NCBI GenBank assembly: GCA_018715685.1
Contig: DVLC01000133.1
Location: forward strand, 1-35,062
Length of the DNA stretch: 35,062 nt
DNA from: Candidatus Cryptobacteroides merdipullorum
Lineage (GTDB): Bacteria; Bacteroidota; Bacteroidia; Bacteroidales; UBA932
Direction of reading: 5' to 3'
In this document: positions 22,991-31,031 of the stretch, piece after piece
Numbering within the stretch: position 1 is the stretch's first letter
How the letters are laid out: the number at the start of each line of letters is the position of its first letter
Translations under genes and position numbers: made by a program
Notes under the pieces: generated by a model
The model's input: only the letters and a program-made list of their open reading frames with translations
Databases searched by the model: none
Told to the model about the DNA's origin: nothing

Positions 22991-22998
22991 TATCTTTG
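22991..22998 (+). promoter_or_regulatory. -7 box of the C92-like lipoprotein gene
   Basis: TATCTTTG matches TAnnTTTG. It lies only seven bases upstream of the ATG at 23005, so transcripts would have an almost absent leader. The ORF-track start at 22987 falls upstream of the box and is unlikely. Confidence 0.5.
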
Positions 22999-23004
22999 CG
23001 GGAT

Positions 23005-23688
23005 ATGAATCTTTCCGGAATCATCACGGCAGCCCTGGCGGCGATAGCAGTCGCAGGCTGCGCCCAGCGCCCCTCAGGGGAAGAGGCGGCGCAGCTCAGG
23101 ACAGGAGACCTGATCTTCGTCGGCATCCCCGCCGACTACAGTCTTGACAGCGATTCGATGGCCTCGGCCATCGGCGAAGCCACAGGAGAAGCCGACAGCC
23201 TCAACATCATACATGTCGCGATAGCCGAAGTGAGGCAGGACAGTGTATGGATCATCGACGCGACAATCGCCCACGGAGTGGACAGACATCCGCTCGACAC
23301 CTTCCTGACCGACTTCACGCTCCGCGACGGCTCATACCCGACATTCAAGGTCATGAGGCTCAAGGACGACAGTCAGGCGCAGAGTTTCGTGGAGAACGCG
23401 AAGAAATTCCTCGGGCAGCCCTATGACTCCGCCTTCCTGCCGGGCAACGGGGCCAAATACTGCTCCGAACTTGTCCGAGACAGCTATGTGACGCCGGACG
23501 GCGGATACATCTTCAGCGAGTCACCGATGAACTTCGAGAACTCCGCCGGAGAGATGCCGGTCTACTGGGAACAGCTTTTCGGCCGTCTTGGGATGGAAGT
23601 GCCTCAGGGCTTAATGGGCACCAATCCGAAACAGATGTCCGAAGAACCCGTGCTCGAAGCCGTCGAGCTCGACTTTCCGCAGGACTGA
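23005..23688 (+). CDS. YiiX/C92-like permuted NlpC/P60 lipoprotein
   Basis: 227 residues from the chosen ATG. A lipoprotein signal ends in AIAVAGC, placing the lipidated Cys near residue 21. The body has the permuted papain-like layout of the YiiX/YebB (Peptidase C92) group: LRTGDLIFVGIP near the start, IIHVAIAEV with the catalytic His, and GAKYCSELVRDSY with the catalytic Cys. In this fold His precedes Cys. Relatives hydrolyse amide or ester bonds of lipids or peptides; the substrate here is unknown. Anchored to a membrane, facing the periplasm or cell surface. Preceded and followed by independent promoters, so probably monocistronic. Confidence 0.8.
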   Translation: MNLSGIITAALAAIAVAGCAQRPSGEEAAQLRTGDLIFVGIPADYSLDSDSMASAIGEATGEADSLNIIHVAIAEVRQDSVWIIDATIAHGVDRHPLDTFLTDFTLRDGSYPTFKVMRLKDDSQAQSFVENAKKFLGQPYDSAFLPGNGAKYCSELVRDSYVTPDGGYIFSESPMNFENSAGEMPVYWEQLFGRLGMEVPQGLMGTNPKQMSEEPVLEAVELDFPQD

Positions 23689-23706
23689 CGGACGGCGGGC
23701 CCGGAT

Positions 23707-23737
23707 TTTGATTTATATTCCTTATTGGATAAATTTG
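23707..23737 (+). promoter_or_regulatory. Consensus Bacteroides promoter of the second aminotransferase
   Basis: TTTG (23707-23710), exactly 19 bases, TAAATTTG (23730-23737), 21 bases before the ATG. Perfect match to the TTTG-N19-TAnnTTTG consensus. It probably also serves the acyl-CoA synthetase gene downstream. Confidence 0.75.
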
Positions 23738-23758
23738 TGTGATATATAATTTTTCGCC

Positions 23759-24982
23759 ATGTCCCTTACTATTTCCGAAAAATCCCGTCTGATGCCGGCA
23801 TCGGCAATCAGAAAGCTTGTTCCGCTCGCCGACGCGGCAAAGGCGGAAGGCGTGAAAGTCTATCACCTGAATGTCGGCGCTCCTGACATAAAGTCTCCGG
23901 ACTGCGCATTCAATGCCGTGGCGGACGCGTGCAGGAGACTGCATCACCTCTCCTACACCAATTCGGCCGGATTGATGGAGCTCCGCAAAGGGCTGGTGGA
24001 GAAATACTACAGGAAAATAGGCATAGACATCGAGGTCAGCGAGCTGCTGGTCGAGGTAGCGGGAAGCGAGGCCTTCGCCAACGCGATGCAGATAGTCGCC
24101 GACGAGGGTGACGAGATAATCGTGATCGAACCCTACTACACGAACTACCAGACCTTCGCGTACCTGAACGGCATAACCCTCAGGGCCGTGCCCACCGACA
24201 TACATCACGGTTTCGCTGTTCCGGACATATCGGAGTTCGAGAAGCTCGTGAACGGGAGGACCCGCGCCGTGCTGCTCAGCAATCCCTGCAACCCCTCTGG
24301 CAAACTCTTCAGCCGCAGCGAGATGATAGCCATCGGAGAATTCTGCCGCAGGCACGACCTGTTCCTGATTTCCGACGAGGTCTACAGGGAGTTCTGCTAC
24401 ACCGACGAGCCGCATTTCTCGGCCATGAACATCCCCGGATGCGAACAGAACGTGATTCTCGTGGACTCTGTCTCAAAGCGCTACAACCTCTGCGGCGCCA
24501 GGATAGGATGCATCGTATCCCACAACAAGGACGTGATGGCCGCGGCGATGAAATACGCCCAGTCACGCCTGTGCCCTCCAGTGTTCGGCCAGTATGCCGC
24601 CATCGGAGCGCTCGACACTCCCCAGGAATATTTCAGCGAGGTCAGGGAAGAATACATACGCCGCAGGGACTGCGCGCTGAGGCTCATCAACGAGATTCCG
24701 GGCGTCTACGCGCCCGTACCCTATGGAGCCTTCTATACTGTGGCCGAACTGCCGGTCGACGACGCCGAAGACTTCGCGAAATGGATGCTCACCGACTTCC
24801 GTCTTGACGGACAGACGACCATGGTCACTCCGGCGCAGTCGTTCTACAAGACAGCGGGAGCAGGAAAGAACCATGTGCGCATAGCATATGTGCTCGAAGT
24901 CCCCGAACTCGAGAAAGCCCTGCACGTGTTCGCGGAGGGGCTCGCAGCCTACAGAAAGCTGCATCAGGATTCACATCAATAA
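23759..24982 (+). CDS. Class I PLP-dependent aminotransferase (paralogue)
   Basis: 407 residues, homologous along its length to the enzyme at 16925-18118 (shared VKVYHLN, RRHDLFL-SDEVYREF, VDSVSKRY and GAFYTV...LPVDDAE segments). The cofactor sites are intact: AGSEAFANA, SNPCNPSGKL, SDEVYREFCY, SVSKRYNLCGARIGC with the Schiff-base Lys, and VRIAYV. The substrate is unassigned; aspartate or aromatic amino acids are possible. It is followed after nine bases by an acyl-CoA synthetase. The neighbouring aromatic operon lacks its own aminotransferase, so this gene could serve there, but that is only a suggestion from context. Confidence 0.88.
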   Translation: MSLTISEKSRLMPASAIRKLVPLADAAKAEGVKVYHLNVGAPDIKSPDCAFNAVADACRRLHHLSYTNSAGLMELRKGLVEKYYRKIGIDIEVSELLVEVAGSEAFANAMQIVADEGDEIIVIEPYYTNYQTFAYLNGITLRAVPTDIHHGFAVPDISEFEKLVNGRTRAVLLSNPCNPSGKLFSRSEMIAIGEFCRRHDLFLISDEVYREFCYTDEPHFSAMNIPGCEQNVILVDSVSKRYNLCGARIGCIVSHNKDVMAAAMKYAQSRLCPPVFGQYAAIGALDTPQEYFSEVREEYIRRRDCALRLINEIPGVYAPVPYGAFYTVAELPVDDAEDFAKWMLTDFRLDGQTTMVTPAQSFYKTAGAGKNHVRIAYVLEVPELEKALHVFAEGLAAYRKLHQDSHQ

Positions 24983-24991
24983 TACTTCAGG

Positions 24992-26629
24992 ATGAAGCCG
25001 GTTTTCAGCACTCTTACGGAACTCTACGATTTCGCGACTTCTGCATACGCGAGAAGAACCGCGTCGGAATTCGCGAGCGGGGGCCAGAAATACACATATT
25101 CCCAGTTCAAGGACTGTTGCGACAACATTTCGAGAATACTTTCCAATTTCGGCATAGGCGCGAGCGACAAGGTCGCGATTCTCTCGGAGAACATGCCCAA
25201 CTGGAGCATAGCCTTCTTCGCCGTCACGGCCTTCGGGCGCATCGCCGTGCCCATGCTGCCGGATCTCTCTCACGACGAAGTGGAGAACATCCTCGCCCAC
25301 TCCGAGGCCAAGGCTATCTTCATCTCGAAGAAGCAGCTCGGCAAACTCAGCGAGGAGACGGTGAAGCGTCTCAATCTGGTCATCGACATTGAAGATTTCA
25401 GTTTCATCAAGGCCATAGGCGAGTCCTACACCTGTGACGGCAAGGTAAGCGTGCCGACTCCGCTCGACATCGCGGCCATACTCTATACCTCAGGCACCAC
25501 GGGCAACGCCAAGGGCGTGATGCTCAGCCACCGCAACTTCTGCTTCAACGTGCTGAGCTCATGGTACAGTTTCAGGATAAGCAGGAAGGACGTGTTCCTG
25601 TCCATACTCCCGATGGCGCACACCTACGAGCTGAGCATAGGCATGCTCTATCCCTTCGCCATGGGAGCGAGGGTCGCGTATCTCCAGAAGGTGCCCACGC
25701 CTACGATTCTGCTCGCCACGCTGAAGCAGATACGGCCCACGGCCATGCTTTCCGTGCCCCTGATCATCGAGAAGATCTACAAGAGCAGCGTCATACCGGC
25801 CATCAACGGCAGCAAGTTCCTGCAGTTCCTGCAGAAGGACATGGCCTGGCTGCTCTATATGCTGATAGGCATAAAACTCCGCAAGACCTTCGGCGGACGG
25901 CTGAAATTCTTCGGAATAGGAGGAGCGAAGCTCGACACGACGGTCGAAGCCTTCCTCAAGAAGACGGGCTTCCCCTATGCCATAGGCTACGGGCTCACGG
26001 AGACGGCCCCGCTGATCTGCGCCGCTCCCCCGCGGAAGACCGCCGTCGGATCGACAGGCAGGGCGGTTCCCGGAATACAGGTAAGGCTCAACGACATAAA
26101 CCCCGAGACAGGCGAAGGGGAAATCACCGTCAAAGGCCCCAACGTGATGCTCGGCTACTACAAGGACTACGACAGGACGCTGTCCGTGCTGAGCCAGGAC
26201 GGATGGTTCCGCACCGGAGACCTTGCATGCTGCGACAGAAAAGGGCGCTATTTCGTGAGAGGACGGCTCGGAAGCCTGATTGTCGGCGCTTCCGGAGAGA
26301 ACATCTACCCCGAAGAGATAGAAAACGTTATCAACAGCATGGACGGCATCTCCGAATCGCTGGTGATAGAGCGGGACGGCCAGCTCGTGGCGCTCGTGCA
26401 GTTCAACGACAATGTGATTGACTGGCAGCTCGAAGGCAAGGACAAGTTCATCGAAGATCTTGAGGCCCGCAAGAAGGCCATTCTCGAATTCGTGAACGCG
26501 AGGGTCAGCAAGTTCATGAAGATCCGCTCGGTCGAAGTCCAGAAGGAGCCGTTCACCAAGACTGCCACCCACAAGATCAAGCGTTTCCTCTATACCGGCA
26601 AGGCCGCAGAAAAGGAACAGGCTAAATAA
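24992..26629 (+). CDS. AMP-forming acyl-CoA synthetase (long-chain fatty acid type)
   Basis: 545 residues of the adenylate-forming superfamily, activating a carboxylic acid with ATP and joining it to CoA. Motifs in order: ILYTSGTTGNAKGVMLSH (ATP phosphate loop, about 165-182), FGIGGAKLDTTVEAF, GYGLTETAPLIC (acid/AMP site, about 335), DGWFRTGDLACCDRKGRYFVRGR (ribose contact and hinge, about 408-430) and the C-terminal catalytic Lys in FTKTATHKIKR. The MAHTYELSIGMLYPFAMGARVAYL segment is typical of FadD-like enzymes. The physiological acid is not determined. Translation probably follows from the aminotransferase nine bases upstream. Confidence 0.9.
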   Translation: MKPVFSTLTELYDFATSAYARRTASEFASGGQKYTYSQFKDCCDNISRILSNFGIGASDKVAILSENMPNWSIAFFAVTAFGRIAVPMLPDLSHDEVENILAHSEAKAIFISKKQLGKLSEETVKRLNLVIDIEDFSFIKAIGESYTCDGKVSVPTPLDIAAILYTSGTTGNAKGVMLSHRNFCFNVLSSWYSFRISRKDVFLSILPMAHTYELSIGMLYPFAMGARVAYLQKVPTPTILLATLKQIRPTAMLSVPLIIEKIYKSSVIPAINGSKFLQFLQKDMAWLLYMLIGIKLRKTFGGRLKFFGIGGAKLDTTVEAFLKKTGFPYAIGYGLTETAPLICAAPPRKTAVGSTGRAVPGIQVRLNDINPETGEGEITVKGPNVMLGYYKDYDRTLSVLSQDGWFRTGDLACCDRKGRYFVRGRLGSLIVGASGENIYPEEIENVINSMDGISESLVIERDGQLVALVQFNDNVIDWQLEGKDKFIEDLEARKKAILEFVNARVSKFMKIRSVEVQKEPFTKTATHKIKRFLYTGKAAEKEQAK

Positions 26630-26642
26630 TCAGATAAACCAA

Positions 26643-26712
26643 CGGACAGACAATCCCCCTGCGGCAGGCTTTTCCCAAATCTTTCGCCTGCCGCAGGGGG
26701 ATTGTCTGTCCG
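26643..26712. repeat. Long intergenic hairpin, copy 2 (perfect 27-bp stem)
   Basis: Arms 26643-26669 and 26686-26712 are perfectly complementary over 27 bases, with loop TTTTCCCAAATCTTTC. The inner core GGCAGGC...GCCTGCC and the loop resemble the hairpin at 8624-8690, while the outer arm sequence differs and remains self-complementary. It lies 14 bases after the acyl-CoA synthetase stop, in a convergent intergenic region. Confidence 0.8.
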
Positions 26713-26745
26713 GATATGCTGCAACTATGCTGACATGCGGTGGCC

Positions 26746-26826
26746 ATGCGCTGCGGAGGGCGCTTGCTGCGCGAGAGGCTCTCCGCTCTCAATCGCCTCG
26801 AGAGCGGCAAGCGCCTGCCGCAGCAT
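26746..26826. other. Folded three-way-junction-like intergenic element
   Basis: ATGCGCTGCGGAGGGCGCTTGC (26746-26767) pairs with GCAAGCGCCTGCCGCAGCAT (26807-26826) with small interruptions. Between them lie two further hairpins: GAGA-GGC-TCTC (26773-26783) and CCGCTCTC/GAGAGCGG (26783-26790 with 26800-26807). No T-run follows on either strand, so it is not a typical intrinsic terminator. No coding potential recognised. Confidence 0.45.
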
Positions 26827-26842
26827 ACAAAACGGAAAGAGG

Positions 26843-27871
26843 CTATCGCAGATCGGCGAGCTCGTAGATCAGGCGTTCGGTCTTCTCCCAGCCGAGACAG
26901 GGATCGGTGATCGAACAGCCGTATACGCCGTCGCCGGCCTTCTGGCTGCCGTCCTCGATATACGACTCAATCATCAGACCCTTGACGAGCCTGAAGATAT
27001 CCGGATTGTGACGCGTGCTGTGAAGCACCTCCTTGGCTATGCGAATCTGCTCCAGGTATTTCTTGCCGGAATTCGAGTGATTCGTGTCCACGATCACGGC
27101 AGGGTTCTGAAGACCCGCCGTAGCATAAAGCTCGTTCAGGAGCTCCAGATCCTCGTAATGATAGTTGGGGTGCGAATTGCCGCGGGAGTCCACATATCCG
27201 CGCAGAATCGCGTGCGAGAGCGGATTCCCCTTGCTCTCGACCTCCCAGTTGCGGTAGATGAAGGTGTGCGGGCTCTGGGCGGCCTTGAGCGCGTTCATCA
27301 TTACTGACAGATTGCCTCCGGTAGGATTCTTCATCCCGACAGGCACGTCTATGCCGCTCGCGGTCAGTCTGTGCTGCTGGTTTTCCACCGAACGCGCGCC
27401 GACAGCCACATACGACAGCAGGTCCGACAGATATTTGTGGTTCTCAGGATAGAGCATCTCGTCGGCGCAGGAGAAACCTGTCTCGTTGAGAGCCCTCATG
27501 TGCATCTTCCTTATCGCTATGAGCCCCCGGAGCATGTCGGACGCGGCCTGCGGGTCGGGCTGGTGCAGCATGCCCTTGTAGCCCGCGCCGGTAGTGCGAG
27601 GCTTGTTCGTATATATGCGCGGGACTATCACTATCTTGTCGGCAACCTTCTCCTGCACCCCGCGCAGACGCGAGATATAGTCGATCACTGCGTCCTCGCG
27701 GTCGGCGGAGCACGGGCCGATCACCAGCAGAAGCCTGTCGCTCTCGCCGGTGAATATCTCGCGTATGTTCTCGTCATTTCTCTTCTTCGCCAGCTCCCCC
27801 TCTTCGGAAATCGGATACATCTCCTTTATTTCCTGCGGGATGATGAGCTTGCGCTTGAAAACCATGTTCAT
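26843..27871 (-). CDS. aroF: 3-deoxy-7-phosphoheptulonate (DAHP) synthase
   Basis: Catalyses the first shikimate-pathway step, condensing phosphoenolpyruvate and erythrose 4-phosphate. 342 residues of the class I AroF/G/H type: LLVIGPCSADREDAV near 50, VPRIYTNKPRTTGAGYKGMLHQPD near 85-108, GARSVENQQHR near 160, VGMKNPTGGNL near 178, VIVDTNHSNSGKKY with metal-binding His near 260, and GVYGCSITDPCLGWEKTE at the end. The order and spacing match known sequences. Which aromatic amino acid feeds back on it cannot be read. It overlaps the tyrA stop by ATGA and is the last gene of the operon. The symbol is generic for the family. Confidence 0.93.
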   Translation of the reverse strand: MNMVFKRKLIIPQEIKEMYPISEEGELAKKRNDENIREIFTGESDRLLLVIGPCSADREDAVIDYISRLRGVQEKVADKIVIVPRIYTNKPRTTGAGYKGMLHQPDPQAASDMLRGLIAIRKMHMRALNETGFSCADEMLYPENHKYLSDLLSYVAVGARSVENQQHRLTASGIDVPVGMKNPTGGNLSVMMNALKAAQSPHTFIYRNWEVESKGNPLSHAILRGYVDSRGNSHPNYHYEDLELLNELYATAGLQNPAVIVDTNHSNSGKKYLEQIRIAKEVLHSTRHNPDIFRLVKGLMIESYIEDGSQKAGDGVYGCSITDPCLGWEKTERLIYELADLR

Positions 27872-28728
27872 ATCTTGTCAAAATTTGCGCGTCTGAGTGT
27901 CGACAGACGCATCATCTCCTTCATGGTGTCCGTGTCCGCGTTCTCCAGAGCCTCGCGAAGTTCACTGAACTTGGCCGCGAAAAGGTCCATCTGCGAAAGC
28001 AGGGCGGGTCTGTTCTCCAGGAAAAGTTCCGTCCACATGTCCTCGTTTATCCTGGCTATCCTCGTAAGATCCCGGAAAGAGTCTCCGGTGTACGCCGCGA
28101 AATGCGAGCACTCGCGGCAGTCCATCAGCGACACCGCGATGCAGTGCGTGAGCTGCGAAAGAAAGGCGACCATCTCGTCGTGCTCCTCCGGACTCAGTTC
28201 CGCTATGCTCCCGAAGCCCAGCGAGGCGGCGAGTTCCCTCACGAGCCCGATGCCCCTCACAGTATTGCGCACGGTCGGAGTGATGATGAAATTCGCGCCG
28301 CGGAAGATGTTCCTGTCGCTGTTCTCCACCCCGTACACCTCCCTTCCGGCCATGGGATGAGCCGGCACGAATTCAAGCCGGTCTCCCAGCATCTCCTGAA
28401 TCCTCTCAACGAGACCGCCTTTCACCCCGGTGACATCGGTCACGATGGAACCGCTGCGCAGACAATGGCCGTAATCTCCTATCCAGGCTTCGAACACATG
28501 AGGGTAAAGCGCGAAGACCACCAGGTCGAACGACGAGACATAATCTTCGGCGACCTCGGTGCGACCGTGGCGTATGATGCCTTTCTCAAGGGCGTAGTCC
28601 AGAGAGGACCTGCGCGGCTCCAGCGCCCCTACCTCATATCCGGCGGCAGCAAGCGCATCTGCATACGAGCCGCCTATGAGGCCGAGGCCCACGATCAGAA
28701 TCTTCTTGTCAGGAGTAAGGAATTCCAT
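27868..28728 (-). CDS. tyrA: Prephenate dehydrogenase
   Basis: 286 residues, oxidising prephenate to 4-hydroxyphenylpyruvate for tyrosine. The N-terminal nucleotide-binding fold begins KILIVGLGLIGGSYADAL (about 9-26); further sites are VTDVTGVKGG near 98 and VPAHPMAGREVYG near 120, with the active-site His. The all-alpha C-terminal domain contains FLSQLTHCIAVSL and ends without an ACT domain, so any feedback control is not through one. It follows aroC by 11 bases and overlaps the DAHP synthase start by four bases. Confidence 0.92.
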   Translation of the reverse strand: MEFLTPDKKILIVGLGLIGGSYADALAAAGYEVGALEPRRSSLDYALEKGIIRHGRTEVAEDYVSSFDLVVFALYPHVFEAWIGDYGHCLRSGSIVTDVTGVKGGLVERIQEMLGDRLEFVPAHPMAGREVYGVENSDRNIFRGANFIITPTVRNTVRGIGLVRELAASLGFGSIAELSPEEHDEMVAFLSQLTHCIAVSLMDCRECSHFAAYTGDSFRDLTRIARINEDMWTELFLENRPALLSQMDLFAAKFSELREALENADTDTMKEMMRLSTLRRANFDKI

Positions 28729-28739
28729 ACGCCGCAGGA

Positions 28740-29831
28740 TTAGGGGGCGAGCCAGTCTGTACCGAAGCGCAGGGCGAGCTGGTCGCAGAGCACCACGGCA
28801 GTCATGCAGGTCACTACGGGGCAGATTCTCCTGACTATCGCAGGGTCATGTCTTCCCCTTATCTGAAGCTCGGCGTCGGCACCGCGGACATAGTCCACGC
28901 TCTGCTGGCGGATGGAGATGGAAGGTGTCGGCCTTACGGCCATGTCGAACACTATGGGCATGCCGTTGCTGATGCCGCCGTTGATTCCGCCGCTGTTGTT
29001 GGTCAGAGTGACGACCCTGCCGTCGCGCATGCGGAAGGCGTCATTGGCTTCGGAACCGCGCAGGCTGCCGAAAGCGAAGCCGCGGCCGAATTCTATGCCC
29101 TTGATTCCGCCTATGGCGAACACGGCGCGGGAGATCACGCCCTCGAGCGAATCGAACCAGGGTTCGCCGACTCCGGCGGGCATTCCGCTGACAGCGGTCT
29201 GTATGACCCCTCCTATCGAATCCCCGCAGGCTCCGGCCGCCTCTATCTTCTCCTTCATCGCAGTCCCGACATCCGACAGCACAGGGAAAGACTTCCCCTC
29301 CAGGCTCCTTATCTGTCCGGCACAGTCATCCGAAAAAGGAATGTCGGACACGCCGCCGCAGCTCAGTATATGGGTGCCCACGGCAATTCCGCGAATCTCC
29401 AGAGCCTTGAGGCATATCGCTCCGGCCGCGACGATTCCGGCCGTCACCCTTCCCGAGAAATGTCCGCCTCCGCTCCTGTCCTGAAAGCCGTGATATTTCA
29501 TCTGGGCGCTGAAATCGGCATGCGAAGGTCGAGCGATGTCCTCCGTCGCGGAATAATCCGACCTGCGCACATCGGTGTTCGGAATGACTATCGTCAGGGG
29601 AGTTCCTGTCGTATGCCCCTCATGCACTCCGCTCAGGATGCGGAACTCGTCCTTCTCGGCACGGGCGGTGTCGGTTCTGCCGGAAGGTCTGCGGCGCGAA
29701 AGCCAGGATGCGACAAATGCCTCGTCCACCGGAACGCCTGGGGCGAGACCGTCCAGCACGACACCGACCGCGGGCCCGTGGCTTTCACCGAATACGGTGA
29801 GCTGTACGCTGGTTCCGACGGTATTCTTCAT
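28740..29831 (-). CDS. aroC: Chorismate synthase
   Basis: Converts 5-enolpyruvylshikimate 3-phosphate to chorismate with reduced FMN. 363 residues from MKNTVGTSVQLTVFGESHGPAVGVVLDGLAPG. Family motifs: GESHGPAVG near 15, SGVHEGHTTGTPLTIVI, RPSHADFSAQMKYHGFQDRSGGGHFSGR near 100-128, and KGIEFGRGFAFGSLRGSEANDAF near 220, then RHDPAIVRRICPV near the end. The ORF-track start at 29888 would overlap pheA by 50 bases; the Met at 29831 fits the family N-terminus and leaves a seven-base gap. Its place inside a phenylalanine/tyrosine operon is sensible functionally. Confidence 0.95.
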   Translation of the reverse strand: MKNTVGTSVQLTVFGESHGPAVGVVLDGLAPGVPVDEAFVASWLSRRRPSGRTDTARAEKDEFRILSGVHEGHTTGTPLTIVIPNTDVRRSDYSATEDIARPSHADFSAQMKYHGFQDRSGGGHFSGRVTAGIVAAGAICLKALEIRGIAVGTHILSCGGVSDIPFSDDCAGQIRSLEGKSFPVLSDVGTAMKEKIEAAGACGDSIGGVIQTAVSGMPAGVGEPWFDSLEGVISRAVFAIGGIKGIEFGRGFAFGSLRGSEANDAFRMRDGRVVTLTNNSGGINGGISNGMPIVFDMAVRPTPSISIRQQSVDYVRGADAELQIRGRHDPAIVRRICPVVTCMTAVVLCDQLALRFGTDWLAP

Positions 29832-29838
29832 GCAGTCA

Positions 29839-30918
29839 TCAGAATGAACCCGCCAGCTTGAAACGCTCGCAGAGGGTGCCCAGCTCATTGATCATGCTGC
29901 GTCCCTCCTCCGTGTAGACATTGCCGTCGAGTTCGATATAAAAATAATAGTTCCACTTCAGATCGTTCATGGGGCGGCTCCGCAGGCTGCACATGTTGTA
30001 GCCGTGCGCGCCTATGATGTTGAGCACCTTGGCGAGCGAGCCGGCCTCGTTCCTGGCCGTGAAGGTCAGGATGAAATGCCTGCCCATGCGGCGTTTCCCG
30101 GCATCGCTCGAAAGCACGCGGGAAAAAGCTCCGAAACGTGTGGTGTTGACTCCGCTGGTGTTGATGTTGCGCTCTATGACCCTGAGGCCGTAAAGTCCGG
30201 CGCATTCGGCGCTTGCGATGGCGGCTACCGACGGATCCCGCCTTTCGGCAACCATCTGCGCCGCCAGAGCGGTGTTGGGGTATTCGTGGGTAAGATACTT
30301 GTGGTCATGGATGTAGGCCGCGCACTGCGACAGAGCCTGCTGGTGGCTGACAACCTCCCTGACACTCTCGGGCGTGGCGCCCTCGCAGCCGAGAAGATTC
30401 TGTACGGCCTCTATCTCGAGCACCTGGTTCACGAACAGGTCTCCGGAGAACAGCAGATCCGTGACGGCTCCGACCTCCCCTGCGGAACTGTTTTCGAGAG
30501 GCAGGACCGCAACATCCGTTTCGCCTGAGGAACACGAAGAGTATGCCTGCTCGAAGTCCATGCATGGCACGAGCTCCGCTCCGGGAAACATCTTCGCGGC
30601 CGCAGTGGCCGAGAAGGCTCCGGGCACGCCGGCATACGCGACCTTGAGTCCGTTCATCACCCTCTCCTGGAAACGCCTGGACAGGGCCATGAGGTTCTTC
30701 TCGAAATTCACGTAATACTCGCGCACGGTGTCGTCTCCGACAAGTTCGGAGTTTTTCCTGACAAGTTCCGCCTCCCGGACCGGATCGCAGACCGCCATTC
30801 CGCGCTTCATCTTGTATTCGACTACATCACGGCTCGCCTGCATCCTCTGTTCGAAGAGAGCGGCGATCTGGGCATCGATCCCGTCGATGCGCTGCCTTAT
30901 CTCCTTGAGTTCGTCCAT
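29839..30918 (-). CDS. pheA: Bifunctional chorismate mutase / prephenate dehydratase
   Basis: 359 residues in three parts. An N-terminal AroQ-type chorismate mutase covers about 1-85 (MDELKEIRQRIDGIDAQIAALFEQRMQASRDVVEYKMKRG). Prephenate dehydratase covers about 93-275 (VAYAGVPGAFSATAAAKMFP, LPLENSSAGEVGAV, NTTRFGAFSRV with the catalytic Thr). A C-terminal ACT domain (HFILTFTARNEAGSLAKVLNIIGAHGYNMCSLRSRPM) would sense phenylalanine. It is the first protein gene of the aromatic operon. A tRNA-Arg gene lies 23 bases upstream on the same strand with no visible terminator between them. Confidence 0.94.
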   Translation of the reverse strand: MDELKEIRQRIDGIDAQIAALFEQRMQASRDVVEYKMKRGMAVCDPVREAELVRKNSELVGDDTVREYYVNFEKNLMALSRRFQERVMNGLKVAYAGVPGAFSATAAAKMFPGAELVPCMDFEQAYSSCSSGETDVAVLPLENSSAGEVGAVTDLLFSGDLFVNQVLEIEAVQNLLGCEGATPESVREVVSHQQALSQCAAYIHDHKYLTHEYPNTALAAQMVAERRDPSVAAIASAECAGLYGLRVIERNINTSGVNTTRFGAFSRVLSSDAGKRRMGRHFILTFTARNEAGSLAKVLNIIGAHGYNMCSLRSRPMNDLKWNYYFYIELDGNVYTEEGRSMINELGTLCERFKLAGSF

Positions 30919-30941
30919 CGCGGGAAAGTAAGAAAATTTTG

Positions 30942-31013
30942 TACCCCCTAGGCGAATCGAACGCCTATCGTAGGAACCGGAATCCTAAATTCTATCCATT
31001 AAACTAAGGGGGC
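30942..31013 (-). tRNA. tRNA-Arg (anticodon CCG)
   Basis: The 72 bases fold as a cloverleaf: acceptor GCCCCCT/AGGGGGT (first pair G-U), anticodon stem TAGGA/TCCTA with loop TTCCGGT giving anticodon CCG, and T arm AGGCG-TTCGATT-CGCCT. The discriminator is A and the CCA end is not encoded (CAAA follows). It decodes CGG arginine codons. A TATCTTTG box lies 11 bases upstream. Confidence 0.95.
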
Positions 31014-31023
31014 GCACGGATTG

Positions 31024-31031
31024 CAAAGATA
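31024..31031 (-). promoter_or_regulatory. -7 box upstream of tRNA-Arg / aromatic operon
   Basis: TATCTTTG on the minus strand matches TAnnTTTG and would start transcription just before the tRNA. No second clear box is present between tRNA and pheA, so it may drive both. No consensus -33 TTTG is visible at 19-20 bases. Confidence 0.5.

Noticed and set aside
25559-26572. 337-residue minus-strand ORF opposite the acyl-CoA synthetase
   Set aside because: Antisense shadow; the plus strand shows all adenylate-forming enzyme motifs.
28848-29861. 337-residue plus-strand ORF opposite aroC/pheA
   Set aside because: Mirror of the well-supported chorismate synthase gene; no family pattern, and composition follows the codons of the real gene.
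29832-29888. N-terminal extension of chorismate synthase
   Set aside because: It would overlap pheA by 50 bases, and the family starts at MKNTVG-like sequence.
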